A DNA stretch of 64,000 bases from Candidatus Pantoea floridensis. Lineage in GTDB: Bacteria; Pseudomonadota; Gammaproteobacteria; Enterobacterales; Enterobacteriaceae. Positions 57,601 through 64,000 of this stretch are shown here, piece after piece. The stretch is taken from NCBI RefSeq assembly GCF_900215435.1, contig NZ_OCMY01000004.1, positions 22,639-86,638 on the forward strand, given 5' to 3'. Numbering within the stretch: position 1 is the first letter of the stretch; the number at the start of each line of letters is the position of its first letter. Position numbers and translations under genes: made by a program. The notes beneath the pieces are model-generated. The model had not been told where the DNA came from. It saw only the letters and a program-made list of their open reading frames with translations, and did not search any database.

Positions 57601-60600
57601 TTACTGGGCCGGCCGCGGCGGCGTGGCCGGTGCTGCCTGTGGTGCTGCTGCCGGCTGGTCCTTTACCCAGCCTGACTCCGCTTTGTAGCGTTCGTCGTAT
57701 CCGAGGCGGGCGTGCAGCGCGGCGGGCAGGTCGGCGGGCGCGTCCAGCTTCGCGATGCGCGGCTGATCGTCGCCGGTAAGCTTCACCACCACGTGCTCGC
57801 GCGGCACGGGCTGGCCGTTTGAGCGGTTGATGCCGTTACCGCTGCCGATGGGCTTCGCGCCCTCCGGGGTGAGCAGGTTAATCACCATCGGCGGCGCCCC
57901 CTTGTTGTCCGGCAGGCTGACCAGAACGTGCTGATACGCACCGTCCTGCCGCACCACGCCCTGAAGGTAGTGGCCGTCCCCCTGAACCAGATAGAGGTCC
58001 GGCCGGCCGTCATCGCCCCACGCCGACATCACCGCCGTGCCGGCGCGGTCGTTATGTTCCGGGCGTGGCGCCGACAGTGGGTCGCCCGGGACGCTGCTGC
58101 CCTGCCCGTCAGGCTTCAGCCAGTACAGGCCATCGGCGGGCTTCGGAGGCGCCTGTATATCGAGTCCGAGGCGGCTCACCAGCACGTGCTGTATCTGCTG
58201 GTAACGGTTCACGTCAACGGCAGAGAGCGATACCAGCTCAGTGCCGCCGGTCTGGACGCGGCTGCCGCCTGCCGGTGCCAGCGACCACTGGTTGCGGTGC
58301 GTGTCAACGCTCTTGTAATGCGTGACCTGCCCCTCATCGTTTCTCTGTGGCACCTTCACGGTGACCGGCTGCTCGCCCAGCCACTGCAGTGTGACCATGC
58401 GCCCGGGCTGCAGGTTGCTTTCGCGCAGCAGGCCGGCCAGCTCTTTACCCCAGAACGTCTGAGAGCCTTCTTTCGTACGCAGCGTAATAAAGGTGCTCTC
58501 GCTGGCGTCCTTTTCAAAGCGGAAGGGAGCCTGACCGCAGGCGGTAACTTTACCGGTGATGGGCTCGCGGGCCTTTTCTGCCGGAGTGTGCACCTCAGCC
58601 GAAATCCGCGGGGCGGCAGGTTCGGGCGTGGTGACTGGCGGCGGTGACGCTGTCACGGGTTGTGTCGCCTGCTGAGGCGCGCCAGTTGGGGCTGCGGGCG
58701 TCACTGGCGGCGCGTCAGCGGCACAGGCGGCCGGCGGGTCGCCGCGCACCGCATCGGCAGGGGCGGCTGGCGTGACGGGCTGGCCCGCAGCACGGCGGGC
58801 AGCATCCAGGTCGGCCTGCTGGCTGGCGTTCTTCATGCTCACGTCCAGCTTGTTGGCCACGATTACGCCGATCGCAAACGCCTTAAACTCATCGCTGCCA
58901 GTGAGTTCGATACGGCCCTGATAGTGATTGGCGGCGGTCAGCAGCGCGGCCAGCACTTTTTCTTCGTGCGCGCTGGCGCCTTCCGCCATGACCAGGCGGT
59001 TACCGCGGTCAATAAACGCAGGCTCGCCGTCCAGCTTGTACACAACGCTTTTGCCGTCCGGATGCCTGTCGTGCGTGATGCGGCTTAGCAGTTTATCGGT
59101 ATCGATGCGGGACGATGACGCCCCGGAAGAGGCAGGGTTATCCTCGTCCTGCGGTGCCACGCGAGGCGCGCCGACCAGAATGGCGTTTTCCTCACCGAAA
59201 GCCGCCTGCGGTAAAGGTGGCGCGTCAGGACGTTGCTCCAGAGCTGCGCGCAGCTCGGCCTCCAGCGCCTCGCTTTCCTCCGATGGCCAGCGAACATTTT
59301 CAGTATCGTTACCCTGCGACCACATTTCCGTCAGCGCGATCCGCTCATTAATGAGCGCGCCCGTCCGCATGGCCAGCACGTCCGTATCCAGACTGGCCGC
59401 TTCGTCTTTCAGCGCCCGCAGGCGCTCATTGATGTCGGCTAAGCCCGCGCTGAAGTCCGGTATCTCCGTGCTGGCGGGGGCGGACTGTTCCGCGCCAGCA
59501 CGCGGTGCCGGTGGTGCTTCGGATGGCTGAACGTCAGGCATGTTCGGGACAGGTACAGAATCAGCGACTGCCGCTGCAGGCTCTGCCACTGCCGGTTCAG
59601 AAACGGTCGTGGCCTCAGCTGCGGCAACAGGAGTGGTCGGTGATGCTTCTGACGCAGGCGCATCCTGAACCGGCTTTGTTGTTTCAGAAGAGGCAGAGAA
59701 GGCGTCAGGGGTGGCAGCTTGTTCTGGCCGTACCGCGTGCGCCGAAACGTCAGCGACCGTCGGGGCCGCTTCAGCAGGTGCCGTGGCAGCGGCCTGGGAC
59801 GCAGCCAGTGAGGCAACGGCTGCGGTCACCGCCCGGCCTTCCGTCTCGCCGGCGGCCAGGTCAAGGCGCCCGAACGCCGCCCAGGATGACTGAACGTCTG
59901 CGGACGACTGCTGACCGGACAACTCGGCGCGGCGCAGATCGTTGCGCACCTCACGCAGCGCCTTTTCCAGCTGCGGACGCGACAGCTCGCCGTCCGCCAG
60001 GCGGGTATAAAGCGACTGGATCTGAGCCGGAATGGTTCGCACATCTGACTGGCCGCTGCTGCGCAGAGACAGCGTGGTGTCGCTGTCCTTCAGGCCCGCA
60101 GCGCTCAGCGCGCGGCTTAACATGCCGGGACGCTCGCTGACTGCCAGCCCGCCACCGGTCAGTCTGTCAAACACCGCCTGCGTTTCGCTGACGTAAGCGT
60201 CGTTGTAGGTCCCGGACTCGCGCACCTGGCTGAGTTCGCGCTGCAGGCGATCGGCGGTGTCCTGAAACGCCCCCGGGGTAATGCTGCCCTGAATCAGGGC
60301 AGACAGCGCTCCGCGCAGCTCGCCCTGAATAGCCGGCGGCGCGCGCAGGATATCAGCCTCAGCCGCCGCTGCGGGTGCCGGTTGCGGGTCGGGGACGACA
60401 GGCGCCTCTGCCACGGCAGGCGCCGGGACGACCGGCTCTGGCACGGCGGTGGCGTCTGCTGAAGCGGCAGGAACCGGCTGCGGTGCTTCGGGTGACGTAG
60501 CGGGCAAATCATTGCCACCGGCGGCCGGTGCGGCTGGCGCCGCAGATTCAGGCTGCTGCGCCTTCAGGATGCGGTAAACGCTGGTCTGCCCGATGCCGAG

Positions 60601-61941
60601 CTGTTCCGCAATCTGCGCAGGCTTCAGCCCCTCATCGCGCAGCTTCAGAATTTCACCCGTTTTCTCTTTGGCCGTGCCCGGGCGGCGTGCCGGAGTGGAG
60701 TCCGCTGCAGGGTCCAAAGACGCGGCAGGTACATTATCCGGCGCAGGCTGTGCGTCGTCAGGTATGGCCATGACGTTTTCCTTATAGTTAAGGCCGGCAA
60801 GGGCCTGATTGATTTGCGGCAGGAGATCAGCCCGGAGGGCCTCAGTACCGCGGGACTGGTGCACATCGTTGAAATCGGTCAGGCCTGCGTCGCGCTCTGC
60901 GGCCGTAAAGTCAGGGATAATCACTTTGCCGCCGGTGTTAAGCGCGGCCTGCTCACCCATCACGAGCCCGGTGTTGACCGGCTTGCTGTGGTCAAAGTCG
61001 ACCATGAACAGGTGAGGGCTTTTCAGGTAGCGGGCGCTGAGCACGTTCGCCACGTTCAGCATATTCCCGGCGTCAATGGTCATCACCACCGGGCGACCGG
61101 TCACTTCGTTCAGGCTGCGCGCCGTGGCATAGCCTTCGGCGTACAGGATGGGCTCCCCGTCCGTGAGCGTTCCGCCCACCACCCTGAAGTGGCCCGCCTT
61201 GGGCGCCTCGGAGAACAGGTATTTTTCGCCGTCGGGCGGGATGTACTGCAGCGTGCGGAACACACCGTCCACGTCCTGAAACGGGATAACCAGCGCACCG
61301 TTACGCGTCTGCCGGATACCGTCATCCGCCGTCACGCCCTTACGCTGAAGATAGGCGTGGTCCGGGTCGGCGGGCGGAAGGCGTTCATAGAGCGCCTTCG
61401 CTTTGGCCGTCTGCCGGGCGTGCGTGTCGGCCAGGCGTCGCGCGGAGTCATCGCGGGACTGGCGGGCAACCGCCTTCATGTGCAGACGGGCCACCGGGTC
61501 TGACTCACCGCCGGTGCCCTTCCACTTCGTGATGTCCTTGTGCGTTTTGGCGGTCCAGTAGTTGATGAACCAGCCGCCCGGCTTGCTGCCGTTCAGATAG
61601 CCGCGGTAGACGCCGTCGCCGTTGCCTTTGGGGCCGTCGGTGACCGACACGCGGTGTATCTCACCGTCCATCACCGGCAGGCCGTCAATAATCAGCCCGG
61701 CGTCGGTCAGCGCGTCCAGAAACTCAGTCTGCGGATCGCCGCCGCCACTGCGCCGCGACGGGTCCGGGAGCCAGGCCTGCAGCCGGCTCAGGTCCGCGCC
61801 CGGGCGGGCGTACCAGAGCTGTGCCTCTTTATCCCACGCGATCGCGCTGCGCCCGTCCGGGTGCTTCCCGGCGTCGGCGCGCGCGGTGTCGCGCTGGTCC
61901 GGCAGGACCGCAAGCCATACCGGGTAGTCAGCTGTACTCAT
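57601..61941 (-). CDS. Large transfer primase with DUF5710, TOPRIM, HTH and LPD7-like domains
   Basis: The 1446-residue protein begins with a DUF5710-like module (WDKEAQLWYARPGADLSRLQ). A DnaG-type TOPRIM primase domain follows at about 180-380: GEPILYAEGYATARSLNEV carries the catalytic Glu and FMVDFDHSKPVNTG the Asp pair. A resolvase-type helix-turn-helix (KLRDEGLKPAQIAEQLGIGQ) lies near 430. A long Pro/Ala-rich linker leads to a late LPD7-like region (ADRHPDGKSVVYKLDGEP-type) and a C-terminal OB-like region. It probably primes the transferred strand, like Sog of R64. Confidence 0.85.
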   Translation of the reverse strand: MSTADYPVWLAVLPDQRDTARADAGKHPDGRSAIAWDKEAQLWYARPGADLSRLQAWLPDPSRRSGGGDPQTEFLDALTDAGLIIDGLPVMDGEIHRVSVTDGPKGNGDGVYRGYLNGSKPGGWFINYWTAKTHKDITKWKGTGGESDPVARLHMKAVARQSRDDSARRLADTHARQTAKAKALYERLPPADPDHAYLQRKGVTADDGIRQTRNGALVIPFQDVDGVFRTLQYIPPDGEKYLFSEAPKAGHFRVVGGTLTDGEPILYAEGYATARSLNEVTGRPVVMTIDAGNMLNVANVLSARYLKSPHLFMVDFDHSKPVNTGLVMGEQAALNTGGKVIIPDFTAAERDAGLTDFNDVHQSRGTEALRADLLPQINQALAGLNYKENVMAIPDDAQPAPDNVPAASLDPAADSTPARRPGTAKEKTGEILKLRDEGLKPAQIAEQLGIGQTSVYRILKAQQPESAAPAAPAAGGNDLPATSPEAPQPVPAASADATAVPEPVVPAPAVAEAPVVPDPQPAPAAAAEADILRAPPAIQGELRGALSALIQGSITPGAFQDTADRLQRELSQVRESGTYNDAYVSETQAVFDRLTGGGLAVSERPGMLSRALSAAGLKDSDTTLSLRSSGQSDVRTIPAQIQSLYTRLADGELSRPQLEKALREVRNDLRRAELSGQQSSADVQSSWAAFGRLDLAAGETEGRAVTAAVASLAASQAAATAPAEAAPTVADVSAHAVRPEQAATPDAFSASSETTKPVQDAPASEASPTTPVAAAEATTVSEPAVAEPAAAVADSVPVPNMPDVQPSEAPPAPRAGAEQSAPASTEIPDFSAGLADINERLRALKDEAASLDTDVLAMRTGALINERIALTEMWSQGNDTENVRWPSEESEALEAELRAALEQRPDAPPLPQAAFGEENAILVGAPRVAPQDEDNPASSGASSSRIDTDKLLSRITHDRHPDGKSVVYKLDGEPAFIDRGNRLVMAEGASAHEEKVLAALLTAANHYQGRIELTGSDEFKAFAIGVIVANKLDVSMKNASQQADLDAARRAAGQPVTPAAPADAVRGDPPAACAADAPPVTPAAPTGAPQQATQPVTASPPPVTTPEPAAPRISAEVHTPAEKAREPITGKVTACGQAPFRFEKDASESTFITLRTKEGSQTFWGKELAGLLRESNLQPGRMVTLQWLGEQPVTVKVPQRNDEGQVTHYKSVDTHRNQWSLAPAGGSRVQTGGTELVSLSAVDVNRYQQIQHVLVSRLGLDIQAPPKPADGLYWLKPDGQGSSVPGDPLSAPRPEHNDRAGTAVMSAWGDDGRPDLYLVQGDGHYLQGVVRQDGAYQHVLVSLPDNKGAPPMVINLLTPEGAKPIGSGNGINRSNGQPVPREHVVVKLTGDDQPRIAKLDAPADLPAALHARLGYDERYKAESGWVKDQPAAAPQAAPATPPRPAQ

Positions 61942-61970
61942 GATGCCTCCTGTTACAGGGTCAGAGACGG

Positions 61971-62261
61971 CTACTCACCGTCGGTGTAGCGCCGGTACCA
62001 CCAGGGACGGCCGCTCAGGCTCTTGCCGCGCGCAAGGCGGGCCAGACGCGTCAGCAGCTCGGTGACGCCCCAGCCGAAGGCTTTCAGCAGGCGGAACACG
62101 GCGATGATGCCGGTCACGATGTAAATCGTGTTCATGGCGGGAAAGCGGAACCAGAAGAGATAAAGCAGAAACAACCAGGCGGGGATGCCAAGAAAGTTCA
62201 GCGGGCTGCCCGCCCACCGCCAGAACCCCGGCGGGTAATCCTCTTTTTTGAATTCACTCAC
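61971..62261 (-). CDS. traK: TraK-like small membrane protein (IcmT-related)
   Basis: The 96-residue product begins at GTG 62261, which overlaps the traJ stop (GTGA). A Pro-rich start (FWRWAGSPLNFLGIPAWLFL) leads into two hydrophobic segments. This matches IcmT and R64 TraK in size and pattern. It is an inner-membrane component required for transfer. Confidence 0.82.
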   Translation of the reverse strand: MSEFKKEDYPPGFWRWAGSPLNFLGIPAWLFLLYLFWFRFPAMNTIYIVTGIIAVFRLLKAFGWGVTELLTRLARLARGKSLSGRPWWYRRYTDGE

Positions 62262-63424
62262 GCGATGCCCTCCTCAAACTCGCGGCGCTGGAGCGGCGAC
62301 ATCACCACCGCCAGCTCGGATTCGGCGATGCGGCCGGTGCGGAACAGCTGCCAGGCCTGATCCACGATGCGGCGCTTTTCCAGCCGGATAATGTTGTTAA
62401 TGTGCGCCCCCCACTGCGACCACGGCATGCCGGCGAGCTTCTCGCGCAGGTAGTAGTCGAAAAGGATGTACTCGCGCACCGCAACGCGCTTACCGTCGGT
62501 GGTGCGCAGCAGCCTCTGCACCACCACGTACTGCAGCACGCCCAGCAGCGACCAGGCCATGGCGTCGCGGCTTTCATGGGGGAACTCGTTGATGAGGCGG
62601 GGGAAAACCTCGCCGGGCGAGTTGATGTGCGTGGTGGACAGCATCAGGTGACCGAGTTGACCGGCGCGGATGCCCACGTCAATGGTCTCGCGGTCGCGCA
62701 TCTCCCCCACCCCGATAACCGACGGCGCGCGCCTCAGGTCTGCGCGGATACCGCTGGCAAAGTCGGGAATGTCCCTGCCGACCTGCGACTGCAGGGGCGG
62801 CAGCACGTCGCCCGACCGCCCGAGGATGAACTCGATCGGGTCTTCTTTGGTGGTGACCTTGCGGTCCGGGTCCGTGTCCAGGCAGTAGCGATAGGAGGCG
62901 GCCAGCGACGTGCTCTTGCCCGAGCCGGTGATACCGCCCCACAGCCCGATGCCCTCCGCTGGCAGGAGGTTGGCCATCAGATCCGGCTCCAGCCCGAGAC
63001 TGTCCAGCGGCGGAATGTCCGAGGGGATAACTCGCAGCGTCCAGGCAATGGTGCTGTCCTGACGCCCCGCCGTCCCCTGCAGCAGGTTCACGCGAAAGCG
63101 GATGCGCTCGCCGCGGTTCAGGCCCCAGCGGCCGGTCATGTCGCCGTCGAGCTGCATCGCGCGGTCAACGGCCACCCCGCCGCGCACCTTCGGGCGCAGC
63201 TCCGGGGTAAACACCTCGTCCATCAGCTTGGACAGGGTGTCGTCCGCTACCACGAACGGACTCGCCCTGAGCAGGCGGCCGTAGCGGCCCACCACGAAAT
63301 GGTTGTCGCCCTGCAGGTGTATGTCGCTCACGTTATTGTGCGCACACCACACCATAAAGCCGCGCAGCGTATCGGCGTTCAGCCCGCCACCAAAGTCGTA
63401 AAGTTCCAGTCCCGAGGCTGACAT
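62258..63424 (-). CDS. traJ: TraJ, hexameric secretion ATPase (DotB/PilT-like)
   Basis: From ATG 63424 the product has 388 residues; the frame is open to 63457, but the overlap TGATG with the traI stop defines the start. Walker A GITGSGKS is at 164-171. A Walker B/Asp box follows, with the His box (HLMLSTTHINSPGE). It matches R64 TraJ (382) and DotB. It docks on the cytoplasmic side of the channel. Confidence 0.95.
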   Translation of the reverse strand: MSASGLELYDFGGGLNADTLRGFMVWCAHNNVSDIHLQGDNHFVVGRYGRLLRASPFVVADDTLSKLMDEVFTPELRPKVRGGVAVDRAMQLDGDMTGRWGLNRGERIRFRVNLLQGTAGRQDSTIAWTLRVIPSDIPPLDSLGLEPDLMANLLPAEGIGLWGGITGSGKSTSLAASYRYCLDTDPDRKVTTKEDPIEFILGRSGDVLPPLQSQVGRDIPDFASGIRADLRRAPSVIGVGEMRDRETIDVGIRAGQLGHLMLSTTHINSPGEVFPRLINEFPHESRDAMAWSLLGVLQYVVVQRLLRTTDGKRVAVREYILFDYYLREKLAGMPWSQWGAHINNIIRLEKRRIVDQAWQLFRTGRIAESELAVVMSPLQRREFEEGIA

Positions 63425-64000
63425 CAGCGTTTCTCCGTATTGATGACCGGCTTCCACTTCGCCTTGTCGGTGACAAAACCGGCGCGTGACTCAAGGCGAC
63501 GCTCGCGGTCGCCGGTGGTGAGCTTGTTGCTGTCGCCGGTGACCGTCTGCTGACGCTCGGTGACCACCGGGGCGGTGATGAGGTTCTGACGGCGCAGCAG
63601 CACGTACTGCAGCATGCCGTTGTAGTCGCGCGTCAGGCGGTTGACGTTGGCCTCCAGCGTCTCATCGGCGCTCTGGCGCCCTTCCGCCCAGCCTTCGTTC
63701 ACCGCCGCCTGCCAGATGTCTCGCTGAACGCCGTTCTCCGGTATCAGCCCGCCCACCGGCTCGTCCGGCGGCACGGTGCTGAGCCCGGCCATCAGCCAGC
63801 CCCGCCACGTCGGCGGGTTGCTCACGAAGCGCTCGGGCTGGATGATTTCGTACACGTGACTCGCGGTGCGAATCTGGTCGGGGGTGAGGTGCGCCACATC
63901 CACGGCCTCGGTGATGACCGGCGGCAGCCAGCCCCGAGCGCTAATGAGGGGCCGGAAGTCATAGGTGGCGTCCAGCTGCTTCGCGCGCGCCTCCAGGTCA
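63424..64000 (-). CDS. traI: TraI (DotC-like lipoprotein), N terminus cut by the window end
   Basis: The visible 192 C-terminal residues read YDFRPLISARGWLPPVITEA, then VAHLTPDQIRTASHVYEI and GLIPENGVQRDIWQAAVNEG, matching DotC and R64 TraI (about 272). The frame runs without a stop to the right edge, so about 80 residues including the signal peptide and the lipobox are missing. DotC is an outer-membrane lipoprotein needed to place DotH. Confidence 0.9.
   Translation of the reverse strand, partial: DLEARAKQLDATYDFRPLISARGWLPPVITEAVDVAHLTPDQIRTASHVYEIIQPERFVSNPPTWRGWLMAGLSTVPPDEPVGGLIPENGVQRDIWQAAVNEGWAEGRQSADETLEANVNRLTRDYNGMLQYVLLRRQNLITAPVVTERQQTVTGDSNKLTTGDRERRLESRAGFVTDKAKWKPVINTEKR

Noticed and set aside
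1..64000. oriT, nikA or nikB
   Set aside because: No relaxase or relaxosome gene is visible, and no convincing nic region was found by reading. They probably lie to the right of the window beyond traI.

Overview
The window is about 64 kb of a large conjugative plasmid from an enterobacterium. The evidence is an IncFII-family replicon (repA, tap, copA antisense RNA, copB), an IncI/IncL-M-like (Dot/Icm-type) transfer region, an F/I-type leading region (psiA, psiB, ardB/klcA, plasmid methyltransferases), a ResD-type resolvase, a ParA/ribbon-helix-helix partition pair and plasmid umuDC. I infer Erwiniaceae (Pantoea/Erwinia) as the likeliest host group, but no chromosomal marker is present to prove it. 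No rRNA, tRNA, CRISPR array or intact insertion sequence was seen.

Layout. 1-10.3 kb is a leading-region block on the minus strand: a small membrane protein, a higBA-like toxin-antitoxin pair, psiA-psiB, a DUF4942-methyltransferase protein, a DUF1380-like protein, ArdB/KlcA, a second DNA methyltransferase and a DUF1281 protein, with repeated GC-rich leaders in front of several units. 10.4-12.6 kb holds an XRE regulator and a LexA-controlled umuDC operon. 12.6-17.8 kb is an unusual array of tiny genes in both orientations separated by a 26-bp imperfect palindrome. A 3' fragment of a second, diverged umuC allele lies inside the array. 17.8-21.7 kb carries partition and resolution functions. 21.7-29.7 kb is an AT-rich accessory island of mostly unrecognised genes, including HEPN-like and FRG-domain proteins, that looks like a defence or abortive-infection cargo. 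29.8-32.7 kb has an Rpn nuclease, a Pol III theta homologue and an SRAP protein. 32.7-35.2 kb is the IncFII-type replicon. 35.3-64 kb is the transfer region, transcribed leftwards.

Transfer system. From right to left the genes are traI (DotC, cut by the window end), traJ (DotB), traK (IcmT), a 1446-residue primase, a small periplasmic protein, traM (DotI), traN (DotH), traO (DotG), traP (DotF/IcmG), traQ (DotE/IcmC), traR (IcmD), two small unassigned genes, traT (IcmJ), traU (DotO), traW, a VirD4-like protein without a Walker A motif, traX, several small proteins including an Hha homologue, traY (DotA), excA, trbA (DotM), trbB (DsbC-like) and trbC (DotL coupling ATPase), followed by the nuc endonuclease. 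Start and stop codons overlap at many junctions, so this reads as long polycistronic units. The relaxase genes (nikAB) and oriT are not in the window and presumably lie beyond the right end.

How the parts fit. The leading-region genes (PsiB against SOS induction, ArdB and methylases against restriction) protect the incoming strand. The replicon, par and resD keep the plasmid. umuDC, the theta homologue and SRAP act on DNA damage tolerance. The 12.6-17.8 kb cassette-like array beside umuC is the best candidate for an undescribed system.
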